44,276 nt of DNA from contig JACNKZ010000041.1 in NCBI GenBank assembly GCA_014381785.1, positions 1 through 44,276 of the forward strand, written 5' to 3'. Numbering within the stretch: position 1 is the first letter of the stretch; every line of letters begins with the position of its first letter. This document shows positions 29,913-38,796 of the stretch, piece by piece. Under the pieces are notes generated by a model. The model saw nothing but the letters and a program-made list of their open reading frames with translations. It had not been told where the DNA came from and ran no database searches. A program made the translations under genes and the position numbers. This stretch comes from Kiritimatiellota bacterium (GTDB lineage: Bacteria; Verrucomicrobiota; Kiritimatiellia; Kiritimatiellales; Tichowtungiaceae).

Positions 29913-32263
29913 GGCCGAAAACGATCACCTTGAAATTATTAACGCTCGTCATCGGCGGGTTCATCATTTCTTCGATCGCCATTCTTCTGGTCGCCAATCA
30001 TCAACTGGTGCGGATTATTGATCAGAGCCAAAATGCGATGTATGCCGAAAAGGTGGATGTCATTCACAACACACTGGCAAGAGTGAATGAACGGCTCCAG
30101 AAAACCGGATTGGTTGAGGCCTATGAGGCTGACTTTAAAGCGTCCGTTCTGCAAGAGTTGCGAAACACATACTACATACAACCCGACGCACAGGTTTACC
30201 CGTTCATTATCGATCCCGACGGAAACATCATCCTGCATCCGGACGGCCCGCACAGCAGTGACGGTACGCAGACAAAATCCATCGTTGAACAACTGCAACA
30301 CGCATCGACGAGCGAAACACCCGGGGCCGGAATCTTCCAGAACCGGCAAACTTGGTACACCTTCAAGTCGTTTGATCCGTGGGGATGGGTGGTCTGCTAT
30401 ACCGTCCCGCTCGATGTGAAATATCACGACGCCCGGATCTTCCAGAAAACGTTGATCTTCGTTATGAGTGTCATCTCCATCATCGTCCTGCTGGGCCTAT
30501 CCGTGATGTTAACCCGGCACACAAAACCCATCGTGCAGCTGGCGAACGTGGCGTCTGAAATTGCAGGCGGCAATCTAGACCAGGAGATCCCACTCGATGC
30601 GAAGGGTGAGGTTGGTGTTCTAGCCCGGAATTTCAAAGACATGCGCGATGCCATTCACCGAAAAATCAGTGAGCTCAACAAGGAAATCGATGAGCGTCGG
30701 AAAACACAGCACCTGCTGCGCCGCAATGAAGAAAACCTTCGAACCACGCTCAATTCCATTGGCGATGCCGTGATCGCCACCGACACCGCCGGGCTGATCG
30801 TACGCATGAACCCCGTGGCCGAAAAATTAACGGGGTGGTCCGCCGAGGAAGCGCTCGGAAACCCGCTGGACACCGTCTTTAAAATGCGCGACATCGACAC
30901 CGGGGCCGCCATGTCCTTTAAACAACGGCAAGCCTCACCGTCCGATCCGGGCCGGGAGGAGATCTTACTGGCGGCTCGAGACGACACCACCTATCGCATT
31001 GCCGACTCCTGGGCGCCCATTTGCTCCGATGCGGGCGAATTGCTCGGGATGGTCCTGATTTTTCGAGATGTCACCTCGGCTGTTGCGATGCAAGAGCAAC
31101 TGAGGCAAAGCCAAAAAATGGATGCCATCGGACAGCTGGCCGGCGGGATTGCGCACGACTTCAACAATGTGCTCATGGGAATTATGGGCGCAACGGAGAT
31201 TCTTCAAGACTACTTGACCGACGATCCTAAAGCGGAACAATTTCATGGAATGATTATGGACTCGGCCCAGCGCGCCGCAGGGTTAACCGAAAAACTGCTC
31301 GCATTTTCCCGCAAACAAACCGCGGTCGCCACCTGCTTCGACCTCCATAAAACGCTCAACGATTGCGTCTCATTGCTCGACAGCACCATTGATCCGCTCA
31401 TCCAAATCCGCACAACGCTCACCGCGCCCCACAGCCACATCGTCGGAGACCCCGCACAGCTTCAAGCTTCCTTTTTAAATATCGGCATCAATGCCTCGCA
31501 CGCCATGCCCAAAGGAGGAACCCTCCTCATCACCACGCGCAACATTGAACTCGATGCGGCCGCCTGCAAAGCCAGCCCGTTCGATCTCTATCCGGGAAGC
31601 TATCTGGAGGTGGAGTTTCGCGATTGCGGATCCGGCATCGACCCAACCGTTCTGCCTCATATTTTTGAACCCTTCTACACCACCAAAGCGCAGGGAAAAG
31701 GAACGGGACTGGGGCTGGCGGCCGCTTTCGGCACCGTCCAGCAACACCATGGCGCCATCTTTGCACACAGCCAGGCGGGGGTGGGAACCGAATTCTACAT
31801 CCAGCTTCCGCTCGCTCTGGATCACAAAGATCTGCCGGCGCTTCCGCCCGACGAAATGGTGCGGGGAGATGGCCGCATCCTCTTTGTGGATGATGAATCA
31901 TCCATTCAAACCGCCGCCAAACTGATACTCGAACAGCTGGGCTACCAGATCACTGTTGCCGGCAACGGCCGAGAAGCCGTGGAGCTCTTCTCGGCGAACC
32001 CAACGGCCTACGATCTGGTTGTTCTCGACATGGTCATGCCCGAAATGAATGGGCACGACTGTTTCATCGCGATTCGAAAAATCAATAAGGAGATGCGCAT
32101 ACTGCTTTGCTCCGGTTTCGCCCGCGGCGGCGATATGGAACAAATGATCGAGATGGGCCTCAACGGCTATCTCCAAAAACCCTATCGATATGCCGAGTTA
32201 AGCCAGGAAATTGCCCGAATTCTTCAAAGCGAGCCCCCGCCCGCCACCGTGCCAGTGAAATAA
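29909..32263 (+). CDS. Hybrid sensor histidine kinase with receiver domain
   Basis: 784 residues. Membrane helix 9-28, a Cache-like periplasmic domain (35-178), helix 181-201, HAMP (204-257) and a PAS domain (272-392) lead to HisKA with His416 (GGIAHDFNN). The HATPase has N box NIGINASHAM, DCGSGID, FEPFYTTK and GTGLGL. A receiver domain (656-775) carries Asp707 (VVLDMVMPEMNG) and Lys757. The start overlaps the duplicated binding-protein gene by 4 bp, which suggests that protein presents ligand to this kinase. No separate output regulator is adjacent, so the signal probably goes by phosphorelay to a distant Hpt or response regulator. Confidence 0.93.
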   Translation: MRPKTITLKLLTLVIGGFIISSIAILLVANHQLVRIIDQSQNAMYAEKVDVIHNTLARVNERLQKTGLVEAYEADFKASVLQELRNTYYIQPDAQVYPFIIDPDGNIILHPDGPHSSDGTQTKSIVEQLQHASTSETPGAGIFQNRQTWYTFKSFDPWGWVVCYTVPLDVKYHDARIFQKTLIFVMSVISIIVLLGLSVMLTRHTKPIVQLANVASEIAGGNLDQEIPLDAKGEVGVLARNFKDMRDAIHRKISELNKEIDERRKTQHLLRRNEENLRTTLNSIGDAVIATDTAGLIVRMNPVAEKLTGWSAEEALGNPLDTVFKMRDIDTGAAMSFKQRQASPSDPGREEILLAARDDTTYRIADSWAPICSDAGELLGMVLIFRDVTSAVAMQEQLRQSQKMDAIGQLAGGIAHDFNNVLMGIMGATEILQDYLTDDPKAEQFHGMIMDSAQRAAGLTEKLLAFSRKQTAVATCFDLHKTLNDCVSLLDSTIDPLIQIRTTLTAPHSHIVGDPAQLQASFLNIGINASHAMPKGGTLLITTRNIELDAAACKASPFDLYPGSYLEVEFRDCGSGIDPTVLPHIFEPFYTTKAQGKGTGLGLAAAFGTVQQHHGAIFAHSQAGVGTEFYIQLPLALDHKDLPALPPDEMVRGDGRILFVDDESSIQTAAKLILEQLGYQITVAGNGREAVELFSANPTAYDLVVLDMVMPEMNGHDCFIAIRKINKEMRILLCSGFARGGDMEQMIEMGLNGYLQKPYRYAELSQEIARILQSEPPPATVPVK

Positions 32264-32292
32264 CGCAGAACCACTAGATCGCGCTCAAACTT

Positions 32293-32307
32293 TTCCAGCC
32301 TCTGGAA
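32293..32307. repeat. Dispersed palindrome variant, CAG/CTG arms
   Basis: TTCCAG-CCT-CTGGAA: both arms carry the same change, so pairing is kept. Intergenic. Confidence 0.65.
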
Positions 32308-32310
32308 AAA

Positions 32311-32350
32311 AAGAAGCCCCGTTTTCCAAGGTTGGAAAAACGGGGCTTTA
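32311..32350. terminator. Bidirectional terminator with embedded palindrome
   Basis: AAGCCCCGTT and AACGGGGCTT flank TTCCAA-GG-TTGGAA (32324-32337, 2-nt loop). The stem exceeds 14 bp with one bulge. It lies between convergent genes (hybrid kinase ending 32263 and ftsH ending 32390). The minus strand continues with CTTCTTTTTTT. Confidence 0.85.
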
Positions 32351-32389
32351 CCATTCCAATAGCGCGTCTCGCACCACAGACGGTCGGAA

Positions 32390-34465
32390 CTATTCAGCGG
32401 AGGGCTTTTCCTGTTCGGGTTCTTCCGGTGCGGCCTCTTCCGATTCGGCAGGAGCCTCTTCCTCGGCAGCGGCCTCCTCCTTCGCCGCGGCCTCGGCAGC
32501 GGCAAGCTTGGCAGCCTCTTCCTCTGCCCGTTTTTCTTCGGGGGTTTTGCCGTTTTTCAGCTCATCAGGAATTTCACCGGTTTCGAGCATCTGCATCACC
32601 TGCTCGCCGTCGATAGTCTCATACACGATAAGCACCTGAGCGATCAGCTCCAGCTTGTCGCAATGCTCCTCGAGAATGGCGCGGGCTGTGTCGTGCGCCT
32701 CTTTGAGAATGCGGTCGATTTCAGAATCGATGAGCTGCGTGATTTTATCGCTGCGCACTTCATCGTGATGGATTTCACGACCGAGGAACATCTGCTGTTC
32801 TCCTGAGCCGTAGTTGCGCGGACCAAGAACGTCGCTCATGCCGAATTCGCAGACCATAGCGCGGGCGATCCGGGTGGCACGTTCGATATCGTTCTGCGCG
32901 CCGGTGGTGACATCGTTGAAAATTAATTCTTCCGCGACACGACCGCCCATTAGGCCGATGAGCATACCCATCAGGCGGGTACGACCCTGGGTGTAGCGGT
33001 CTTTTTCCGGCAGCTGCATGGTGGCGCCGAGCGCACGGCCGCGCGGAATGACGGTCACTTTATGCAGCGGCTCGGTCTGCTCGGTCTTCGCCAGCACAAT
33101 GGCGTGCCCGGCTTCGTGATAAGCCGTCAGCTTTTTCTCTTCATCGTCAAGCATGTGACTGCGGCGCTCGCGGCCCCACGACACTTTATCGCGCGCTTCT
33201 TCAAAATCGGAAAGCTCGACCGCATCGGCACCGCGACGGGCGCCGAGCAGTGCGGCCTCATTGACGAGGTTCATGATGTCGGCCCCGGAAAAGCCCGGTG
33301 TTCCGCGCGCAACTTTTGTCAGATCCACATCATCCGCCAGCGTCACCCGCTTGACATGAATTTTCAGAATTTCCTCACGACCTTTAAGGTTCGGCAGGTC
33401 AATGAAAACCTGGCGGTCGAAGCGGCCGGGGCGCATCAGCGCGGGATCAAGCACGTCGGGCCGGTTGGTGGCGGCGATGATGATAATCCCCTCTTCGGTT
33501 TCAAATCCGTCCATTTCAACCAGCAGTGCATTGAGCGTCTGCTCGCGCTCATCGTGCCCGCCGCCCATACCGGAAAAGCGGCTGCGGCCGACGGCGTCGA
33601 TCTCATCGACAAAAATAATACACGGCGCGTTTTTACGCCCCTGTTCAAACATATCGCGCACCCGGCTGGCGCCGACCCCGACAAACATTTCGACAAAGTC
33701 CGATCCGCTGATGTTAAAGAACGGCACATCCGCTTCGCCGGCCACCGCCTTGGCAATCAGCGTTTTGCCGGTTCCGGGCGCTCCGGCCAGCAGAACGCCT
33801 TTGGGCATTTTCCCGCCGAGGCGCTGGAACTGCTTCGGGTTTTTTAGAAATTCGACAACTTCCTGCAGTTCATCTTTAGCCTCATCGACCCCGGCCACAT
33901 TGGCGAAGGTGATCTTGTTGTGATCATCCTTTTTCATCAGTTTGGCGCGGCTTTTTCCAAAACTCATCGCCCGTCCGCCAGCGTTGCGCATCTGACGCGA
34001 CAAAAAGAAATAGATCACGATGAAAATGACGGCAAACGGAACGATGTTCCAGAAGATCGGCCAGAAGGTCGACGCCGGCTTAAACTTGAAGGTGACCTCA
34101 TTGTCCTGAAGCAGCTTCAGCAACTCTTCAGTAATAACCACATCCACCCGGAACTGCTTCGGCTTACCGGTAGCCGTATCGATTTCGGTTAAATCGCCAG
34201 TCACATGATCGTCGCCGTTGGCCCCCCGAACAATTTCGCACTGGATGATTTTCCCGTTTTTGACATTCTGAATAAAATCCGGGTTATAGTCCAGCTTCTG
34301 CCCTTCGGCCTGCTGCTCGCTGAACATGTTTAAGACCACAAAAACCAGCGCCATCATGACAAACCACATGGCGAATCCCCTCATTTGAACGGGGGGCTTG
34401 ACCTGCGGCGGCTTTTTGCGACTCTCTCTTTTTGGCGGTACGGGTACGTTTGTTTTCGGGTCCAT
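32390..34465 (-). CDS. ftsH: ATP-dependent zinc metalloprotease FtsH
   Basis: 691 residues, an inner-membrane AAA+ protease for membrane-protein quality control. Helices at about 31-48 and 136-155 flank a periplasmic domain. AAA module: Walker A GAPGTGKT (228-235), Walker B IIFVDEID (283-290), [23 protein letters not shown]. Protease zinc site HEAGH (450-454), with the later acidic ligand in TTGAQND. The C-terminus is a long Ala/Glu repeat tail (last 50 residues), longer than in E. coli. AAGGA lies 9 nt before ATG. It follows rsmB by 91 nt on the same strand. Confidence 0.96.
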   Translation of the reverse strand: MDPKTNVPVPPKRESRKKPPQVKPPVQMRGFAMWFVMMALVFVVLNMFSEQQAEGQKLDYNPDFIQNVKNGKIIQCEIVRGANGDDHVTGDLTEIDTATGKPKQFRVDVVITEELLKLLQDNEVTFKFKPASTFWPIFWNIVPFAVIFIVIYFFLSRQMRNAGGRAMSFGKSRAKLMKKDDHNKITFANVAGVDEAKDELQEVVEFLKNPKQFQRLGGKMPKGVLLAGAPGTGKTLIAKAVAGEADVPFFNISGSDFVEMFVGVGASRVRDMFEQGRKNAPCIIFVDEIDAVGRSRFSGMGGGHDEREQTLNALLVEMDGFETEEGIIIIAATNRPDVLDPALMRPGRFDRQVFIDLPNLKGREEILKIHVKRVTLADDVDLTKVARGTPGFSGADIMNLVNEAALLGARRGADAVELSDFEEARDKVSWGRERRSHMLDDEEKKLTAYHEAGHAIVLAKTEQTEPLHKVTVIPRGRALGATMQLPEKDRYTQGRTRLMGMLIGLMGGRVAEELIFNDVTTGAQNDIERATRIARAMVCEFGMSDVLGPRNYGSGEQQMFLGREIHHDEVRSDKITQLIDSEIDRILKEAHDTARAILEEHCDKLELIAQVLIVYETIDGEQVMQMLETGEIPDELKNGKTPEEKRAEEEAAKLAAAEAAAKEEAAAEEEAPAESEEAAPEEPEQEKPSAE

Positions 34466-34556
34466 AAAATAAAATCCTTTTTAGGCGGAGAAGGATCCTA
34501 CCCGCGAAACAGCCGGAAAGACACCAAAAAAGCGGGAGGATCGTCTCTTCGCTTGC

Positions 34557-35831
34557 CTATTTTTTTCGGCGCAGCAGCGCGGCATATGCGCCATCAGTTC
34601 CGGATTTCGGCGGAAAGAGGCGCTTGGCTTTAACCAGGCGAAACTCCGGATGCTTGCGCGTCCAACGGCCGACGAGTTCTTCGTTCTCCTCCGGCTCCAG
34701 GCTACAGGTGCTGTAGACGATCCGTCCGCCGGGCTTCACGCACTTGGACATTTCAGTGAGAATTTTCCACTGCGTCTTTTTGAGCATTTCAATGCGGTCG
34801 CGGGCGAAGCGCCAACGTGCGTCGGCGCGCCGGCGCAGCACACCTGTATTGGTGCAGGGCACATCGAGCAGTACGGCATCAAACAGTTTTCCAGACGCTG
34901 GAAACCCCTTGGCGGCGTCGCCTTTAACGATCTCAATAAAATCCCATCCGGTGCGTTTGACTGTGTCGCGCAGGGTGTCGAGACGGTCATCGTGCACGTC
35001 CATGGCCACCAGCTCGCCCTCGCCTTCCATCATACCGGCAATCATCGAGGTTTTACCGCCCGGCGCGGCGCAGGCATCGAGCACGCTCTCGCCCGGCATC
35101 GGGTCGAGCAGTTCAACCGACGCCGAGGTGGCGGGATCCTGAACGGTGAACCAGCCCTCATTATAGCCCGGCACCTTCGGCACCGGCACGCCGCGCGGAA
35201 GGGTAACAAACGTTGCCAGGCACTTGAACGGGTGCGGCTTGGCGTCGATCTTAGCCTCTTCGAGCGCCTTCATGAAGTCGGCCGGACTGATACGCGCGGT
35301 TTCCACGCGCAGAATGGTTTCGGGCGGCACGTTGTCCCACTCGCAGAGCTGGCGGGTGTCGCGTTCGCCGTACTGTTTCTGCCAGCGGTGCACCAGCTGT
35401 TCGGGGTGCGAGGTGCGGATTTCATCCGGCTGCCGTGCCAGATTTTTAAGGATCGCCTCTTTCTCCTCCTGCACGTTGCGAAGCACGGCGTTAACCATAC
35501 CCGATGCGCGCAGCGCATCTTTATGGCGGCTGTCTTTTACCGCGCCGACGCTTTCATTGATGGCGGCAAATTCTTCGACGTTGTCCATGAAGCAAAGCTG
35601 ATAGACCCCGACCTGCATGACCGCGAGAATAAAGTCCTCCGGACGGCGGTTCACAAACTTCTGCAGAATATATTCGAGCGTCAGCTTGCGGCGCACCACG
35701 CCGTAGACCAATTCGGTGATAAAGGCGCGATCCTGCTCCACATCGGCGAGCAGGCGGTCGGGGAAATCCCCCTTCTCCATCCACTGGGTAATGATCTGGG
35801 CGGCAACATATCGGCTGTTTGGTTTTCTCAT
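34557..35831 (-). CDS. rsmB: 16S rRNA (cytosine-967-C5)-methyltransferase RsmB
   Basis: 424 residues. An N-terminal NusB-like RNA-binding domain (about 1-140, RYVAAQIITQWMEKG and DRAFITELVYGVVRRK) is followed by a SAM methyltransferase of the NOL1/NOP2/sun family: DACAAPGGKTSMIA, the PC motif DVPCTNTGVLRR and the catalytic TC motif VYSTCSLEPEENE. ATG 35831 opens MRKPNSRYVA; an upstream in-frame ATG at 35864 would read through a dispersed palindrome and is less likely. Another palindrome (34889-34903) lies inside the gene. Confidence 0.93.
   Translation of the reverse strand: MRKPNSRYVAAQIITQWMEKGDFPDRLLADVEQDRAFITELVYGVVRRKLTLEYILQKFVNRRPEDFILAVMQVGVYQLCFMDNVEEFAAINESVGAVKDSRHKDALRASGMVNAVLRNVQEEKEAILKNLARQPDEIRTSHPEQLVHRWQKQYGERDTRQLCEWDNVPPETILRVETARISPADFMKALEEAKIDAKPHPFKCLATFVTLPRGVPVPKVPGYNEGWFTVQDPATSASVELLDPMPGESVLDACAAPGGKTSMIAGMMEGEGELVAMDVHDDRLDTLRDTVKRTGWDFIEIVKGDAAKGFPASGKLFDAVLLDVPCTNTGVLRRRADARWRFARDRIEMLKKTQWKILTEMSKCVKPGGRIVYSTCSLEPEENEELVGRWTRKHPEFRLVKAKRLFPPKSGTDGAYAALLRRKK
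34889..34903. repeat. Dispersed palindrome variant in rsmB
   Basis: TTCCAG-ACG-CTGGAA, symmetric arm change; minus-strand reading F-P-A-S-G-K, before the PC-motif strand. Confidence 0.65.
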
Positions 35832-35854
35832 AAGGCGGGCAGTGAACCGGAAAG

Positions 35855-35869
35855 TTCCAATCATTGGAA
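35855..35869. repeat. Dispersed palindrome, perfect, upstream of rsmB
   Basis: TTCCAA-TCA-TTGGAA, the same spacer as the copy ahead of tadA, 24 bp before the rsmB start. Confidence 0.85.
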
Positions 35870-35936
35870 GATTTTTCAGCGAAAGTCTGCCCCCTACCGC
35901 TTTAGACCTCTACAAAACAGGCGGCTCTTCCATCTC

Positions 35937-37019
35937 CTAAAACGGCCGGGAAAAATAAACGAAACCATGTGGGATTTGATCCGGCGGAATGTACAGGTTC
36001 TGGTCGGGGATTCCGGAGGCCTTGGAACAGTTCGGATCCAACGCATTGGCTTTCTCGCGGAGCTTATTCGCTGGCTCCGTGTCTCCCATATGAGACTTAA
36101 TGCGGCCCAGACTGAATTTGGCATAGGCCCGCATGGGTATGACCGGTGCCGGCTTCGATTCGAGATACGCCAGGTATGCTTCTTCCATTTTCGGCGCCAG
36201 AGCCTCCAGCTTACTCTGATCCTGCATCGCCTGATACATATAGTAGCGCGCGATGTCGAGATGCAGGGTGTTTTTGCCTGCATCGAGCTGGATGGCTTTC
36301 TTGAGATATTCAATTCCCTGCTCGGGCTTGTCTTCATAGAAACAGGCCTTGCCGAGGCGGTCGAGCACATCGGCATTGTCTGGATGCTGCGCCAGCACCT
36401 TTTGCCAGAAAGCGATGAGGTCGGAGCCTTCCGGCATCATCAACTCGCGCGCCTGGGCACCGAAAACGGCATCTGCCTTTTCCAGTTCCTTGGTGTATTT
36501 TTCTGCCTTGTCGAGATCGCCACCCTTTTCGGGCGGGAGCCAATTAAGAAATTCGACCAAAGCGAGCTTGGCTTCGTGATAGTCCGGCTTTAGCTGAAGA
36601 ACCTGCTCATAAGCATCCAGCGCACGTTGCACTGTTTCTTTGGCGTTCGGGCCATCTTGATGAAGTGCAATGTAGGCGCCTGTACCGCAGGCTTTTGATT
36701 TGAAAATCGCATAGATCAGGTTGTCCGGTTCAATCTTCGCAGCCGTTTCCGCAACCGTTTGTGCTTCCTTCATGGCCTCCATCATCGTTTGCGGGTTTCC
36801 CAACCCGATGTGAATCTTGGTTCGGGCCAGTTCATACCAAGCCTCCGCATTGCCGGGCTCTGTTGCCACGGTCTGCTCCAGCATTTCCAGGGCGGCGTCG
36901 GCGTTACCGCCCAGCCTCAGTTCATAGGCCTCCTGCACGGTTGCTGCGTTACAGATAACGCCGGCAGTCATTACGAACAGTGCAATGGTGGCGATGCCTT
37001 TTGTATTTAGCATTTTCAT
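35937..37019 (-). CDS. Secreted TPR-repeat protein
   Basis: 360 residues. A signal peptide (MKMLNTKGIATIALFVMTAGVICNAA, of which the hydrophobic core is residues 9-23) precedes several tetratricopeptide repeats: GNADAALEMLEQTVATEPGN (about 37-56), the region near 127-150, and ADVLDRLGKACFYEDKPEQG, then IEYLKKAIQLDAG. No catalytic domain is visible. A periplasmic scaffold or partner-binding role is likely but unspecified. GGAGG lies 7 nt before ATG 37019. A near-perfect 18-bp palindrome upstream (37043-37060) may be an operator. Confidence 0.8.
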   Translation of the reverse strand: MKMLNTKGIATIALFVMTAGVICNAATVQEAYELRLGGNADAALEMLEQTVATEPGNAEAWYELARTKIHIGLGNPQTMMEAMKEAQTVAETAAKIEPDNLIYAIFKSKACGTGAYIALHQDGPNAKETVQRALDAYEQVLQLKPDYHEAKLALVEFLNWLPPEKGGDLDKAEKYTKELEKADAVFGAQARELMMPEGSDLIAFWQKVLAQHPDNADVLDRLGKACFYEDKPEQGIEYLKKAIQLDAGKNTLHLDIARYYMYQAMQDQSKLEALAPKMEEAYLAYLESKPAPVIPMRAYAKFSLGRIKSHMGDTEPANKLREKANALDPNCSKASGIPDQNLYIPPDQIPHGFVYFSRPF

Positions 37020-37042
37020 GGTTCGACCTCCTTGTCCCCCTA

Positions 37043-37060
37043 ATACCTACCGGCAGGTAT
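37043..37060. promoter_or_regulatory. Possible operator (near-perfect 18-bp palindrome)
   Basis: ATACCTACCGGCAGGTAT, one non-complementary base pair across the dyad, 24 bp upstream of the TPR protein start. The style resembles TetR-type operators, but no repressor is adjacent. Confidence 0.45.
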
Positions 37061-37183
37061 AGTCTTTTGGCGCAGCTCGACAAGACAAAATCCGGACAAC
37101 CCAACAGTATTTACAGCCAAGCTCTACCGTCCCAAAAGCCGTCTATTCCGCTGAGGAAAACCCAACGCCTGCCATTTTATATA

Positions 37184-37211
37184 TTGACATATTAAAATTA
37201 TTTAATATGTT
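37184..37211 (+). promoter_or_regulatory. Promoter with overlapping 24-bp dyad operator
   Basis: TTGACA (37184-37189) and TATGTT (37206-37211) are 16 bp apart. An inverted repeat ACATATTAAA-ATTA-TTTAATATGT (37187-37210), perfect over 10 bp per arm, covers the spacer and both elements. A repressor bound here would block RNA polymerase; the ArsR protein encoded at 42669-42989 is the obvious candidate. Confidence 0.75.
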
Positions 37212-37255
37212 ATGTTTTCAAAACAGAGCTTTCGAATCAAACAAAAGGAAACCCC

Positions 37256-37390
37256 ATGAGCACAGTCGCCAATCTGCTTGAGTCCAAAGGACATAGTGTA
37301 TTGACCGTCCGCCCGGGGCTTCCCGTACTTGAAGCAGTCATTCAAATGGCGAATCATTCCACTGAAAATTACAGTGGTGGTTCAATGTAA
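37256..37390 (+). CDS. CBS-domain fragment (44 aa), possibly a decayed gene
   Basis: The peptide starts MSTVANLLESKGHSVLTVR, then PGLPVLEAVIQMANHS, like the first 34 residues of a CBS-pair protein, and then diverges and stops. No remaining CBS sequence follows before the next gene. AAGGAA precedes the ATG, and it is the first frame after the dyad promoter. It may be a truncated CBS protein, or a leader whose function is only its position. A CCACTG/CAGTGG hairpin lies near its 3' end. Confidence 0.5.
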   Translation: MSTVANLLESKGHSVLTVRPGLPVLEAVIQMANHSTENYSGGSM

Positions 37391-37433
37391 ACCGGCTTTT
37401 GGCATTTCAAAGTAATCGTTAGAAAGATCCATC

Positions 37434-38780
37434 ATGCTTACCCATCTTAAGAAAATTCAAAAACACCTTATCGTCGTGATTCCTGTTGTCATGGTCGCAG
37501 GCTTTGTAACCGGACTCACCATCAATCCGGCTCCGCTCAAACGTTGGATTATGCCGCTGACCTTCTTGATGGTGTATCCGATGATGGTGAACCTTCAGCT
37601 CAAAAAAGTGATTGAAGGCGGCGACACCAAAGTTCAAGTGGTGACTCAGCTGTTGAACTTTACCCTTCTACCGCTGATTGCCTTTCTGATTGGTAAAATC
37701 GCCTTTCCCGATTCGCCGTACATTGCGCTCGGCCTGTTGCTCGCCAGCCTTCTTCCCACCTCTGGAATGACGATTTCCTGGACCGGCATGGCGCGCGGCA
37801 ATATAGCAGCCGCTGTGAAAATGACCGTCTTCGGCCTGCTGATCGGCTCCATTCTCACTCCGATTTATATTAAGTTCCTGATGGGAACGGTGATCGAAAT
37901 TCCAATGGTTGGAATTTTTAAACAGATTGCGGTAGTAGTCGCGCTACCTCTCATTCTGGGGAACATCACGCAACGTCTTCTGATCCGTCGCTACGGCATG
38001 GCGCATTATCAAAAAGATATCAAACCGATCTTTCCACCCTTTTCCACCTTAGGGGTCGTAGGAATCGTTTTTGTCGCCATGGCGCTCAAAGCCAACTCGA
38101 TTGCCTCCAACCCCGGCCAGCTCATCACGCTAATCCTTCCATTACTCGCGCTATACGGCATCAACTTTTTGATCAGCACACTGGTCGGAAAGTTCTTTTT
38201 CAATCGCGGCGATGCCATCGCGCTCGTTTACGGAACGGTGATGCGCAACCTCTCCATCGCCCTGGCCATTGCGATGACCGCCTTCGGAAAAGAAGGATCG
38301 GAAATCGCGCTGATTATTGCACTGGCTTACATCATTCAGGTTCAATCGGCGGCGTGGTATGTCAAATTCACCGACCGGATTTTCGGTCCCGCGCCGGAAG
38401 CGCAGGTAAAAGACGTTATGCTCGCCGGCGTCTTTTCACTGCACGGCCGCGACACTGTTCAGAACGCCCTGCGCCTCTTGGCTGAAGAACATATTCATTC
38501 GTTTGCGGTGCTGGATGAAAACCAGCAGCCGCTCGGCATGGTCTCCACCGCTCTACTGCTAGATGCGCTGGCCGACGGAACAGCAACGGATACGCCGCTG
38601 AACGAGCTGCCGCTGGAACCCGCGCTGCTGATCCCCGCAAAAACACCGCTTAAACAGGCGCTGGCTCAGATGAAACGCGCCCACGAATATAAAGTGCTCG
38701 TCCCCGATGCGGACGGAAAAATTGAACACGTTTTGACGCAGGAAGAAATCATCCGGCACTTCGCCGAAAGCAAAAATTAA
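37434..38780 (+). CDS. SBF/ACR3-like transporter with C-terminal CBS domains
   Basis: 448 residues. About ten membrane helices (residues 10-320) have the bile acid:sodium symporter / arsenite permease pattern (TINPAPLKRWIMPLTFLMVYPMMVNLQ, LLASLLPTSGMTISWTGMARGN). The cysteine that ACR3 arsenite pumps carry in the helix-4 motif is replaced here by TSGMT, so arsenite transport is doubtful. Residues 328-445 look like a CBS pair (DVMLAGVFSLHGRDTVQNALRLL), possibly ligand-sensing. A sulfur-related anion is a reasonable guess given the neighbours. A perfect palindrome (37900-37914) codes for I-P-M-V-G-I. Confidence 0.78.
   Translation: MLTHLKKIQKHLIVVIPVVMVAGFVTGLTINPAPLKRWIMPLTFLMVYPMMVNLQLKKVIEGGDTKVQVVTQLLNFTLLPLIAFLIGKIAFPDSPYIALGLLLASLLPTSGMTISWTGMARGNIAAAVKMTVFGLLIGSILTPIYIKFLMGTVIEIPMVGIFKQIAVVVALPLILGNITQRLLIRRYGMAHYQKDIKPIFPPFSTLGVVGIVFVAMALKANSIASNPGQLITLILPLLALYGINFLISTLVGKFFFNRGDAIALVYGTVMRNLSIALAIAMTAFGKEGSEIALIIALAYIIQVQSAAWYVKFTDRIFGPAPEAQVKDVMLAGVFSLHGRDTVQNALRLLAEEHIHSFAVLDENQQPLGMVSTALLLDALADGTATDTPLNELPLEPALLIPAKTPLKQALAQMKRAHEYKVLVPDADGKIEHVLTQEEIIRHFAESKN
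37900..37914. repeat. Dispersed palindrome, perfect, in transporter gene
   Basis: TTCCAA-TGG-TTGGAA, read as I-P-M-V-G-I between two membrane helices. Confidence 0.85.
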
Positions 38781-38796
38781 GGAAGGAATGCTGAAC

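Noticed and set aside
34650-36593. 647-residue open frame on the plus strand
   Set aside because: Antisense to rsmB and the TPR gene, and it reads through their intergenic palindrome; no recognisable domain.
37434-38780. Straight call as arsenite exporter ACR3
   Set aside because: The family cysteine is missing and the neighbours are sulfur/redox genes, so a broader SBF/ACR3-like call is safer.
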